Shown here: positions 45,901-56,915 of the stretch, piece by piece
Numbering within the stretch: the first letter of the stretch is position 1
How the letters are laid out: each line of letters starts with the position of its first letter
NCBI GenBank assembly: GCA_025175895.1
Contig: CM045988.1
Span: 12,987,647 to 13,051,646 of the forward strand
Direction: 5' to 3'
DNA from: Wurfbainia villosa
Lineage: Eukaryota > Streptophyta > Magnoliopsida > Zingiberales > Zingiberaceae
Length of the DNA: 64,000 bases
Translations under genes and position numbers: made by a program
Notes under the pieces: model-generated
Databases searched by the model: none
Seen by the model: only the letters and a program-made list of their open reading frames with translations
What the model was told of the DNA's origin: nothing

Positions 45901-46700
45901 TTTGCAATATCGGGCGAGCAACAAGCATGCTCGAAAGGATAATCAAATAGACTCCTACATGTGGCATTGTCGTCTTGGCCATGTAAGCAAGAAACGCATG
46001 TCCGAATTACACCGATGTGGAATTCTGGAATCGTTTGAATTGTATTCATACGATACATGTGAATCATGCTTAAAAGGCAAGATGACTAAGTTACCTTTTA
46101 CGGGAAAAGGTGAACGAGTGGGAGAGTTGTTAGGCCTAATACATAGTGATGTATATGGACCTATGTCAACTCAATCTTTAGGAGGCTATAGCTACTTCAT
46201 TGCCTTCACCGATGATTACTCACGGTTTGGGGATGTGTTCTTGATGAAACACAAGTCTGAAGCCTTTGAAAGGTTCAAAGAATTCAGAAATGAAGTAGAG
46301 AAACAACATGACAAGAGTATTAAAATACTTTGATCGGATCGAGGTGGTGAATACTTGAGTCAGGAGTTTCTTGATTATCTAAGAGACAATGGCATATTGT
46401 CTCAATGGACTCCGCCATATACACCACAAAGATAATGGTGTATCCGAGAGGCGTAATGGACCTTGTTGGACATGGTCAGTCAATGATGAATCATGCGACT
46501 CTTCCCAAGTCCTTTTGGGGCTATGCACTTGCATGTTTACTTGTTAAATGTAATGCCTACCAAGGTAGTCTCAACTACTCCATATGAGATATGGAATAGT
46601 AAGAAACCTCATGTATCTTACTTGAAGATATGGGGTTGTCCTGCTTATGTGAAGCGAGTATCAGACAAATTGGATGCTAAGTCTGATAAATGTCTATTTA
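45901..46700 (+). pseudogene. Copia-2 pol: integrase
   Basis: Zinc domain WHCRLGHVSKKRM...CESCLKG (45958-46080) and core with DVYGPMSTQSLGGY and DDYSRFG. CGA-to-TGA at 46331-46333 stops the frame within the RSDRGGEY box. The inserted base after PQR (about 46430) is shared with Copia-1. The C-terminal part continues from 46493 in another frame (TTPYEIWNSKKPHVSYLKIWG). Confidence 0.88.
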
Positions 46701-48548
46701 TTGGATACCCTAAGGAAACAAGGGGTTACCAATTCTATCATCCTGTGGAACAAAAGGTGTTTGTTTCAAGGCATGTTGTGTTTCTAGAGAAAGAGTTTCT
46801 CTTGCAAGAAAACAGTGGGAGTGTCGTCGAGCTTGAGGAGGCTCGAGAGACTCAAATAGACATTGATGAGATACCTGGTGAAGCACAACAGCCGACAACT
46901 CATAGTGATGAGCAATCGGCTGGACCTATTGTAACACCACATCTTCGTAGATCTGGTAGAACACGCAATATTCCTGAGAGATATGGATTTTTCGTAAGTG
47001 AATCGAACGACGTGTTACTCATTGATGATGAGGAGTCTACCAGTTATGAAGAAGTGCTGACAAGTTCAGAAAGGGATAAGTGGCTTGGTGCCATGAAGTC
47101 GGAAATGGATTCCATGTATGAAAACCAAGTTTGAAACTTGGTTGACCCACCTGAAGGCATAAAGCCTATAGGGTGCAAGTGGGTTTTAAAGAAGAAAACC
47201 GACATGGATGGTAATGTGATTACCTATAAGGCTAGATTGGTGGCGAAAGGATATCGTCAAAAGCAAGGTGTTGATTATGACGAAACCTATTCGCCTGTAG
47301 CTATGCTTAAATCCATTCGGATGCTTCTGGCCATAGCGGCTCATTATGATTATGAGATATGGCAGATGGATGTGAAAACAGCTTTCCTTAATGGAAACCT
47401 GCTCGAGGACGTGTATATGATACAGCCTGAGGGTTTCACATCGGTTGATAAAACCAAGGTATGCAAATTGCGACGATCCATTTATGGATTGAAGCAAGCA
47501 TCCAGGAGCTGGAATATCCGTTTTGATGAGACAATCAAAAAGTTTGATTTCTCACAAAAAATCCAGACGAACCTTGTGTGTACAAGAAGGTTAGTGGGAG
47601 TGCAATCGTGTTCCTAGTATTATATGTCGATGACATATTACTTATAGAAAACGATGTTTCAGTCTTACAGTCAGTTAAGGTTTGGTTATCCAAGACATTC
47701 TCCATGAAAGACCTGGGAGAAGCAACCTACATCCTCGGGATTAAGATCTATAGAGATAGATCGAAACGGTTGCTTGGTCTTTCGCAGTCTACATATATAG
47801 ACCGAGTGCTAAAGAGGTTTAGCATGTCAGAATCCAAGAAAGGTTTTCTACCCATCAGGCATGGGATACACCTTTCGACGTCTATGTGTCCGCGCACAGA
47901 AGACGAGAGGATTTGCATGAGTAAGATTCCCTATGCATCCGCAATAGGATCTATCATGTATGCTATGTTATGTACGAGGCTCGATGTATCGTATGCTCTG
48001 AGTGTCACGAGCAGATACCAGTCTAATCCAGGAATGGATCATTGGGTGACTGTTAAGACGATCCTTACGTACTTAAGAAGAACTAAGGATGTGTTCCTAA
48101 TATATGGAGAAGGGTACATGGTGATACGTGGGTATACGGATGCCAGCTCCAGACAGACAAGGATGATTCCATGTCTCAGTCTGGGTATGTATTCACCTAG
48201 AATGGAGGCACAATAAGTTGGAAAGGTTCTAAGCTTGACACTATAGCGGATTTTGCCACTAAGGCAGAATACATTGTAGCTTTGGAAGCAGCAAAGGAAG
48301 CGGTTTGGATCAAGAAGTTCATCTCTGAACTTGATGTGGTCTCATCAATGATCCAAACATGTGCTTCGCCGCTATCATCTTATCAGAGAGATCATCAGTA
48401 GGAACGAAATACAAATCGAGAAAATTCTCACTGAAAGGAACTTAGCGGATCCCTTGACTAAGGCATTACCTCAAAATAAGTTTGAGGGTCATGTTCGAGC
48501 CTATGGTATTGGATACCGTAGCGATTGGCATTAGGCCAAGTGGGAGTC
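46701..48548 (+). pseudogene. Copia-2 pol: reverse transcriptase and RNase H
   Basis: The RT opens in the 46493 frame; a TGG-to-TGA change at 47132-47134 (in the QVWNLVDPP box) stops it, and the same frame goes on from 47138 through ARLVAKGYRQKQG and QMDVKTAFLNGN. A frameshift near 47560 leads to YVDDILLIE (about 47623-47649), where Copia-1 ends in Gly. RNase H is split near 48216. ADPLTKALP at about 48450 and the tract AAGTGGGAGTC (48538-48548) precede the LTR. Confidence 0.9.
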
Positions 48549-50757
48549 TATTAGTAATATATGTGAGATGTCCTAAGGCAATCGTCTTATGTATGAACCA
48601 TTTATATGATAAATGAAGATTCACTATTTGAGTATACATGTTTTATGTATTTGATTGGATCTTAAACTCATTTACTGAATGTCCACGATACGATTCACAG
48701 CATGAGAGAATTTGTGATTGGATCACAACTAGTGAGTATCTCTACATGTGTAATTGTGATGTATCGAAATTATCCCTAGTCGATGAATTGATGGATTTGG
48801 ACACCATCAATTCTGTCGAGACTAGCACGAGGTATACTCCTTGGTGTATCCAAGAAGCTGATTCTCACTGGCTGGAGACATTGTGATGTCCGGAGTTAAT
48901 CGTGGATGCTAGTTATGGTAACTAGTTCATTGGAGTGACCAGCCGTAAGACTTCATATGGTTCTCTGCATATATAGATATGTCAATGAAGTTCTTACTGT
49001 AGCTTAAGTGCGATGTTCCTTTGACTTGCGGTATTCAAGTCATCTTGATCATGGAGACTTATGCTTTGACATCTTAAGCAAATATCTCTAAGGAGATGTG
49101 GACCCGGGATGATTGGGTATAAGTCGAAGTGATCGAAGGTGTTTGAATAGCCTATAAAGGATTCACCACTCCTTGCGAGGAGATGTATACCCATGGCCTC
49201 TCGTCGGATTGTTACTAAAGTCTTTGGCCAAAGCATTACATGTTTAGAGTAAGGTACTCTTGATACATGTGCAGAATTAGAATCCGTGAGGACGAGGAAA
49301 TGATACTTGGGCTAGGTGTGACGTAGTCGACCTAGTGGGACTGACACAATAGACCATGTCCTGAACCAAGTGGGTATAAGATGAGTAAAGGGAATGGGGC
49401 ACGAATCATTCGAGCTGCTGAAGGGTTTCAGAAATAGTTCTGGATCAACCGTTGATCTTTTCGGTTAATTGGGGATCATGATGTACTACTAGGTGCCACT
49501 CATGATCGTTCTATAATTAATGGTTAATTATAGATGGCCAACATAAACCGAGAACCTATTTGGTCACACGCACAACGAGCGTAATCCAAAGGATTTAAAA
49601 CGAGCTTGAGAATGGGATTCTCAGACCGAGAGAAACTAGGTTTGGTTGGACCAAACATAAAGCGAGCATGAAATCGCTTTGATGCAATGGAAGCGTGGAT
49701 GGGCCGAGTCTTATGAAGACGTAATGGATGAACCAAAATGGTTTGGTTCTAATCCAATGGAGGAGAATAAACCAAAGGGTTTGATTTATTTTAAACGAAT
49801 GAACCAAAAGTTGGTTCGGTTCGTTTTAACTTAAAATAAACCATCATGGTTTGGTTTATTTTAACTTATCTTAATGGAGCGGGTTAACGGGCCTAATGGT
49901 TATGATCCAATAACCATTAAGATAATTAGTTCTCTATAAAAGAGGGCTTAAGGGATAATTAAGCCCTAATCCAAAACCCTTGCCCTAAGGTTGCCGCCCA
50001 CCTCATCCTTGGAGATTTCGGCGCCAACCCTAGGTGTGCCGCCCAACTTGTTGTGTCGCCGTCCATCTCCTTGCCGGCGTCCAAGCTTCAGCTGGTGAAC
50101 CCTCCGGCGACCCTCCGGTGATCTTCCAAGGCCTCGGTGAAAAGGTGAGCACTTGGCTTCCTTGTTTTGGTCGGCGCCTACTCCTCCACCAAGCTGTCCA
50201 GTTTTCTGGACAGCTTCTTCTCCTCTCGTCGGAGCGTCGTTTGGACGACGGTTAGAGCTCCGACAGCGGATAACTTACCGGGGATTCGATCTCCGGTAAT
50301 CCTCTGAGATGGAGGATGAAGGATTCGTCAATTGGTTGACGAATACCTCTCCGGAGAAGCGAGTTTTTGAGAACTCGTATTAGGATCCGAATTTGGATTC
50401 GGATCATGATCATCTCTCGATCACGTCGTCTTCAACACGAGGCTAGTAACCCGTACGAAGACGAAGCTCGTGGCTTAGCGAAGTCATTCCGAGGAACTCG
50501 GAGTGGATACGGATAGAGACGATTCTAGCGAGGATCGTTCCGGTTGATGCCGTTCCCGCTACACGTCATACGAAAGGTATAACGTAGATAAATTTCCTTT
50601 TATTGCAAATTTAAATTTACGGTTATGTCTACACTTGTTGTAATATGCATGCGTGTGTTGTAATAAATGTAGATTTATTATTTTTATTGCTTCCGCTGTG
50701 TTCATGTTTACGAAACGTGATCGAACACACACACGCCGCGGTGCCGGAAACCCAACA
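48549..50757 (+). repeat. Copia-2 3' LTR
   Basis: It begins TATTAGTAATATATG (family TGTTAG with one change) and ends GCCGGAAACCCAACA, 2,209 bp. TATA box at 49935-49942. It is the best-preserved Angela LTR in the window. Confidence 0.93.
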
Positions 50758-51467
50758 CTGCCAAGCACAAAACCCTATCCTTACACCAGTCGAACCCTAG
50801 TCGACTTGGATCAGTCGAACCGGCACCTATGCCAGTCGACTGATGTCGGGCAAAACCTCAAACATCAAGTTGTTTGAGCATCCGACCGTCGGGTAAACCC
50901 TCAAACATCAAGTTTGAGCCTCCGACACTCAATCTTAGCCACTTGGCCAAGTCCACCTTATCCCTCATGGAGTTCCCCACCGAAGCTCTCTTCCCTCGGC
51001 CTACGTCCCTCGGATGCGCCAAGCGCACGGCTTCGCAACGCCATCCTTCGTGTCTCATACCCTAGAAGTATGCTTCCCTTTGGGCTCACTCCATTCGCTC
51101 CCCGTCCGACAGTCCCTCGGATGCACCAAGCGAACGGCTTCGCAATGCCATCCTTCACCGACTCAAGGACCCCGAGCCTAGTGAACTTACCAAGTCCTCA
51201 AGACTTCCCAAATGCACCAAGTGCACGGCTTCGCAATGCATTTCTCACCAAGCACCAAGCGCACGGCTTCGCAATGCTTTGGACTTTCCCATGCCAAGGC
51301 TTCCCCCTTGGACTTCCACACCAAGCTCCATGCTTGGATTTTCCATGCCAACCCCATGTTGGACTTTCCCATGACAATCCCATGTCATGAGTTTTGTCCA
51401 TCATCAAAATACTATCAAGGTACTGCTCGAGTCAAACTCGAGTCAACCTGGGCCGATTGCACCAACA
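50758..51467 (-). repeat. Element D 3' LTR, part 2
   Basis: It matches 55488-56210 of the right LTR, ending GGGCCGATTGCACCAACA. It includes the AAGCGCACGGCTTCGCAATG repeat array (51005-51290). Confidence 0.9.
51005..51290. repeat. AAGCGCACGGCTTCGCAATG repeats in the D LTR
   Basis: Five or so copies of CACCAAGCGCACGGCTTCG plus CAATG, with small changes, are interspersed at irregular distances; AAGC...GCTT gives each a small dyad. The array is present and expanded by one or two copies in the right LTR (55735-56035). Confidence 0.8.
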
Positions 51468-53095
51468 ATCTCCCCCTTTTTTATGATTGACAAAACTACC
51501 ATCTCAAGTCTACCAATTCTCCCATATTTGCAATTCTCATATCCCAATGAGAATTCCAACGAACCCTAATTGGTAACTTGGTAACTTCTCCCCCTTTTTG
51601 ACACTACATCAAAAAGGTCCTCCCCAAGGGTATGAATGTCTCATATCCCAATGAGATCTTACAATCTCTCCCTTGAAGGAACACATGCCTACAATCTTTC
51701 TAGTGATCCCATATCACTTAAAGAGAGGCAACCCAATTTTACTCCCATGAGGAAATACACATCCATCTTCCCATGATGGATACCTCCCCCTAGAGGCTTG
51801 CTCCCCCTTGACCATTGCACCAACAATGTCCTTGGAGAGTCCCTAAGCCAATAGGAACATTAAACCAAACAAAATTAAGGCAAAGTTCAACAATGAACTC
51901 TCATCCACCTTAAAATTGATACTCACCCTCAACCCAACTCCTAATCCATATCCAATGGATTTCCACCCTCTCTAATGCTCTCCCAAGCATATCCTAGGGT
52001 TAGGAGTGGTTAGGGGACCTTAACCTAGCTGAACATGGGCCTAACCAACAAGATTTACCCGAAATTAGCTTAGGAAGTCGACTGAAATTAGAAATCAGTC
52101 GGCTGCCACCCTCATCAGTCGACTGCCATCCATGGCAGTCGACTGATAACTGCATTTGCAGTTTTCAGCATTTCAGAAATGGATTTCCAAAATCCATAAG
52201 TAAATATACATAAGTTTAAAATTCTTGAAATTTGGTATGTATATTACTTATCATAAACACTATGGGTGAAAAATATTGGAAAATTATTTTACCCATTAAA
52301 TTAGGAGATTGATACAAAGTCCAAAATTTAAGAAAAGCTTCAATAAAGAGCCCTCTTTGTATCATCCCATTCAATGGTGATAGCTATCAAAAGATAGGCT
52401 TCACCAAGGTTTTTCAAAATGTTTTCAAAATGTTTTTCAAACCTTTATTTTCTTTTTCCTAAACATCTCACCAATATCTAGATGTGTAAAACACATACAA
52501 GTCAAATTTTTGTGAGATGTGGGTTTTGTTTTGTTTATGTTCTCATGCATATTTCTAGGCAATATTATTTGATTCCCATCAAATCATGCCATAGTCCTTA
52601 ATTTCATTTTAATTTATGCATGATGATGATTATGGCATAGATATGATATAAGTAAAACCATATGCCAATATCATGATGTCATGGCATGTGAATGAGATCT
52701 AGGCATACATGACATCTAAATATAAATCTAAACATGATCATGACATTTTTATAGATAAGAATGAAGATGATGTCATGACATGGCAAGGCAAACAAATCAT
52801 GGCAACTAAAATATACTGAGGTATAGAATACCTAAGTGTTAAAATCAATTTTCCATTTTTAGAGATTAAACCAATTTTGCCTTAATGCCATTCATCTCCC
52901 TAGTGTGCCAAAAACCCAAAATGGCACACCATGACTTCTATGACCTAATTGTGCCAATTTAAATCATTTTTAACTTCTCAAACCATATTGGCACACCCTA
53001 ATGTGTCAACTCACAATGGCTAGGTTAACCACCCATCCACTTAGGGTTGACACACCCTAACCCATTTAGCGTGAATCAATCACGCTCTTAGGAAC
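51468..53095 (-). other. Element D 3' noncoding region and polypurine tract
   Basis: The inverted tract at 51468-51482 gives AAAAAAGGGGGAGATTGTTG on the coding strand. A cluster of CAGTCGACTG-like palindromes is at 52075-52145. Several further CCCCCTT purine-tract-like strings occur (51590, 51785, 51800). No pol remnant over 1.6 kb. Confidence 0.8.
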
Positions 53096-54661
53096 CTAAT
53101 ATCTATTGGAGCTCCTTGGGTTAACAAGGTATTCCCTAGGGATAACTTCCCTAGATACCTTCCTAATGACCCTTTTTGGCTTTGAAGCCATAGTCAAATG
53201 GGTCTTACTTGGGTCAACTCTAGAGGTGACTCCTCCATTGACCTTCTTAGTGGCTACATTTGATTTCTTTGAGGTGTTAGCCACTAAACACATACCATGG
53301 CTAGACTTAGGGATGGCTTCCCTATTAGCCTTGGTTTTCCTAGACCTAGATGTGGTTCCATAATTAAATGGAACATTATGGTAGGAGATAGGTTTATGAC
53401 CCAAACCCTTCTTGCCCTTAGACATTTCTTGTTTTCTAGGTCTTGACTTTTGTACATTAGACCCCTTAACCGAATTTGATATTACTGCTAGGGTCTTCTC
53501 CAATTTTTCTAGCCTTGACCTCAAGGCTTGGTTTTCTAACTCTAATTTTCCCAATTTTGAATTTTCATTTGTTTTTTGGGAAATGTTTTTCTTTTTAGGC
53601 ATATGCCTAGATTTCTTGGGATTAACACCCAAGTTTTCTTCAATTCTCCTAATTGACTCCCTAGGTAAAATAGGTCTAGAATTATGATTCCTAGGTTTAT
53701 CCTTAGTTATATGAACATGCTTGGCACCTAAGCAATAAACCTTATTATTTCTCTTAGCATGCTTTTCATTTATAATTGCAAGAGAACTAAAATAATTCTT
53801 AGCATGCTTTTTGACTCTATAAATTAAAGGTGCATTAAGTAAATTTACCTTAGGGTTAGCTTTAAGAGCTCCCCCTACATGAGTTGCACCTTCTTGCCCT
53901 TTCTTCCTCCCCCTAGGGCATTGGCTTTGATAGTGTCCCTTTTGGTTGCATTTAAAGCACACAATGTGCTCTTTGCTCTTGATTTTGGGAACACCGGCAT
54001 CCTTTGACTTTGGATTGACTTTTGGTATTGATGCCTTTTCCTTAGCCAATTTAGGGCATTTGCTCTTGTAATGCCCCTTCTCCCTACACTCAAAGCATAT
54101 TATGTGATTTTTATTTAAAATTACAACACTTGAGTTACCTAGGGAGTTGGTGGAGGCCTCTTCACTTCTTCCAGAGGTAGAAGCTTCATTTTGATCTTGC
54201 TCCGGAATCGAAATCCTTTCCTCCCCCTCAACGCTAGAGGTGGAGGTCTCCACCAAGTCATCCACATCTTCAAAAGTGGATGGTGATTCTTCTTCGACAT
54301 TCTCTGATTCTTCTTCGACATTCTCCTCTACTTGTGCCGATTGGGAATTTTCTTGGAATTTTATTACCTTATTCCATAATTCCCTTGCATCCCTATAATC
54401 ACCCAATCTAGACCAAATAATGTTAGGTAACAAATCACTAATCAACTTGATTACCTTGAGATTTGTCTTGAAGTCATTGATTTGGTCTTGGGTCCATTTT
54501 GACTTCTCAATTGGCTTGTTGTACTTGTCCCTAGGCATTTCAAAACCGTTTTCTATAATAATCATAAAATCAAAATCGGTTTCTAGGTATACCTCCATTT
54601 TTCTTCTCCACCATAGAAAGTCTCCTTCGAATTTGGGTGGTTGAAGGTTGTAGCCAGTCAT
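53096..54661 (-). CDS. Element D gag-like protein with two zinc knuckles
   Basis: An intact 521-residue ORF from ATG 54661 (MTGYNLQPPKFEGDFLWWRR). The start matches B gag; the UBN2 domain is cut short after DARELWNKVIKFQE (about residue 105). An acidic region follows, then two knuckles of form C-X2-C-X4-H-X4-C: C189/C192/H197/C202 and C235/C238/H243/C248. A coiled coil (about 365-395) leads to a weaker version of the family C-terminal block (GKKGLGHKP, VIPREYLVNP). Two knuckles are unusual among copia gags and suggest strong RNA binding. No pol follows. It is the cleanest ORF in the window with TRG-A's. Confidence 0.88.
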   Translation of the reverse strand: MTGYNLQPPKFEGDFLWWRRKMEVYLETDFDFMIIIENGFEMPRDKYNKPIEKSKWTQDQINDFKTNLKVIKLISDLLPNIIWSRLGDYRDARELWNKVIKFQENSQSAQVEENVEEESENVEEESPSTFEDVDDLVETSTSSVEGEERISIPEQDQNEASTSGRSEEASTNSLGNSSVVILNKNHIICFECREKGHYKSKCPKLAKEKASIPKVNPKSKDAGVPKIKSKEHIVCFKCNQKGHYQSQCPRGRKKGQEGATHVGGALKANPKVNLLNAPLIYRVKKHAKNYFSSLAIINEKHAKRNNKVYCLGAKHVHITKDKPRNHNSRPILPRESIRRIEENLGVNPKKSRHMPKKKNISQKTNENSKLGKLELENQALRSRLEKLEKTLAVISNSVKGSNVQKSRPRKQEMSKGKKGLGHKPISYHNVPFNYGTTSRSRKTKANREAIPKSSHGMCLVANTSKKSNVATKKVNGGVTSRVDPSKTHLTMASKPKRVIRKVSREVIPREYLVNPRSSNRY

Positions 54662-54705
54662 CTTGTAGTGCTCTCGCGGCGGTTAGTCCTTAAAGAGCGA
54701 CCTCG

Positions 54706-54717
54706 GCTCTGATACCA
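54706..54717 (-). other. Element D primer binding site
   Basis: Plus strand GCTCTGATACCA, complement TGGTATCAGAGC (initiator tRNA-Met), two bases from the LTR at 54720. Confidence 0.93.
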
Positions 54718-54719
54718 CT

Positions 54720-56210
54720 TGTTGGAGATCGATATGGCCGGCTAGAGGGGGGGTGAATAGCCCTTTGTCGTTGGATGTCATAATTTGCTCGTTCTCATTG
54801 CGTTGCTTGTCTACAATTGTTGTTAGCGCAGCGGAATAACAATAATAATGAAACTAACAACAATACACAATCACACAACACAAGATATACGTGGTTCGGA
54901 ACCGAATGGTTCCTACTCCACGGGCGAACTCACCGAGCTCTAGTTATGCGCACGACACTAACTATAACACTCCTTCTCGACAACACGTCGAAGGTGGAGA
55001 AACCTCTCACAAGCAATTACAATGTAATATAGAAATACAAGCAAATACACAAATACAATACACAAGAAAACTTTAACCGATTGCTTTGATCGCTTTGCTT
55101 GTTGCTTGCTTTGATTGGCTCTTGAAGGACTGGAATGCAGCAGCAATTCCCCTCCAATAGATCCACAAAAACCATGGCAAAAACCTCCATCTCGAGCTCC
55201 TTTTATAACCTGTATCGAGCTATTTTTGCGCCTAGCAGTCGACTGCCAAAAGGCCCCAGTCGACTGCCCCTGTAGTCGTTGTCTCACAACGGCCAGATCC
55301 ACGTCAGACAAGTTCAAACGGATCACCTACCAGTCGACTGATGATGCCCATCAGTCAACTGGTGACCTAGTAGTCGACTGCCTAGTCGGCTACGGAGTGT
55401 TATGTGCTCGCGACACTCCCATCAGTCGACTGCCATCCCTCGGCGATCATTCTGGCATCGATTCGATCCATTGCGATCGGCCAAGCACAAAACCCTAGCC
55501 TTACACCAACCCTAGTCAACTTGGATCGTCGGGCGGCACCTATGCGGTCGGTGATGTCGGGCTCAAACACCAAGTTGTTTGAGCATCCGACCGTCGGGTA
55601 AACCCTCAAACATCAAGTTTGAGCCTCCGACACTCAGTCTTAGCCACTTGGCCAAGTCCACCTTATCCCTCATGGAGTTCCCCATTGAAGCTCTCTTCCC
55701 TCGGCCTATGTCCCTGATCGCCAGCGCACGCCGCAATGCCATCCTTCGCGTCTCATACCCTAGAAGTATGCTTCCCTTTGGGCTCACTCCATTCGCTCCC
55801 CGTCCGGCGGTCCCTCGGATGCACCAAGCGCACGGCTTCGCAATGTCATCCTTCACCGACTCAAGGACCCCGAGCCTAGTGAACTTACCAAGTCCTCAAG
55901 ACTTCCCAAATGCACCAAGCGTATGGCTTCGCAATGCATTTCTCACCAAGCACCAAGTGCACGGCTTCGCAATGCTTTGGACTTTCCCATGCCAAGCACC
56001 AAGCGCATGGCTTCGCACGGCTTCGCAATGCTTTGGACTTTCCCATGCCAAGGCTTCCCCCTTGGACTTCCACACCAAGCTCCATGCTTGGATTTTCCAT
56101 GCCAACCCCATGTTGGACTTTCCCATGACAATCCCATGTCATGAGTTTTGTCCATCATCAAAATACTATCAAGGTACTGCTCGAGTCAACCTGGGCTGAT
56201 TGCACCAACA
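54720..56210 (-). repeat. Element D 5' (right) LTR
   Basis: TGTTGGAGATCGATATGGCC to GGGCTGATTGCACCAACA, 1,491 bp. The inverted LTR-end motif CTAGAGGGGGGGTGAATAG is at 54742-54760. Clean CAGTCGACTG sites lie at 55235-55435, but 55440-55560 and 55710-55735 show the scrambled form. A repeat array sits at 55735-56035. Confidence 0.92.
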
Positions 56211-56915
56211 GTCATTTCCACCTATAGCAGTCGACTGTCATCCCTTGGAAGTCGACTGATGATGGAGCAATTGACTGCCAACTCTTGGCAGTCAATTGTT
56301 GGGCCACAAAACCCTAGTTGGCATCGGTCAACTAGCAGTCGACTTGGACCAGTTGATTGATATCTATATCAGTCGACTGTTGTTGAGTAAAACCTCAAAC
56401 AATAAATTGTTTAAGCATCCGACTGTTGGGTAAAACCTCAAACACCATGTTTGAGCATCCGACACTTGATCTTAGTCATTTGACCAAGTCCACCTACATT
56501 GAGCTACCCTGACCCAGGTTACAATCGCTCAACTCTCATCTCTCATGGAGTCCCTCACCGAAGCTCTCTTCGTCCGGCCTATGTCACTCAGATGCACTAA
56601 GCTCGTGGCTTCTCCCATGCTATCCTTCGCATCTTGCCCTAAAGTTTGCTTCCTTTGGCTTCACTCCATTTTCTCCTTGTCCGGCGGTCCCTCGGATGCA
56701 CCAAGCTCACGGCTTCTCCCCGTGCCATCCTTCACCGACTCAAGGACCCGAGCCATGAGATGATGAACTTGTCAATGCTTCATCAAGCAACTCATGTGTG
56801 ATTCACTAAGTCCTTCACAACTTAAACACACACATCAAACCACATAAACATCCTAACTTAAAACCTTTTCCACACACATCAAAACCAAGATCATACTTGG
56901 GTTGTTACCCTAACA
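56211..56915 (-). repeat. B-family right LTR, part 2
   Basis: It continues B after element D (GTCATTTCCACCTATAGCAG) and ends TTACCCTAACA. It matches 9065-9741 + 33985-34106. Beyond it lies Athila-2 integrase. Confidence 0.88.

Larger units (their letters stand above)
41443..50757 (+). mobile_element. Angela-lineage Copia element, Copia-2
   Basis: Same family as Copia-1: 5' LTR 41443-43600, primer site 43601-43615, leader and gag, protease-integrase, RT-RNase H, 3' LTR 48549-50757. It sits in the D 3' LTR. The left terminus is eroded (TAATAATATATGAG for TGTTAGTAATATATGAG) and no matching duplication remains; the right edge CCCAACA|CTGCC is clean. All genes carry stops or shifts. Confidence 0.93.
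40898..56210 (-). mobile_element. Gag-only element D, split by Copia-2
   Basis: Minus strand: 3' LTR in two parts (40898-41442 and 50758-51467), interior 51468-54719 and 5' LTR 54720-56210. Flanks are GTCGT (40893-40897) and GTCAT (56211-56215), a duplication differing by one transition at a CpG. About 6 kb without Copia-2. The interior has one gag ORF, primer site and polypurine tract, no pol. The host sequence is the B right LTR. Confidence 0.88.
8634..56915 (-). mobile_element. Gag-only SIRE-like element B, heavily interrupted
   Basis: B is minus-oriented. The left LTR (its 3' LTR) is at 8634-9741 + 33985-34106, the interior at 34107-36800, the right LTR (5' LTR) at 36801-37280 + 40888-40897 + 56211-56915. 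LTR ends are TGTTAG (36801) and CTAACA (34106, 56915). The interior has a gag reading frame, a primer site and a polypurine tract, but nothing resembling protease, integrase or RT in 2.7 kb, so it was non-autonomous. Its outer right edge at 56915 falls inside the Athila-2 integrase. Its leftmost LTR bases lie beyond the left edge. Everything else in the interval is nested insertion. Confidence 0.82.
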
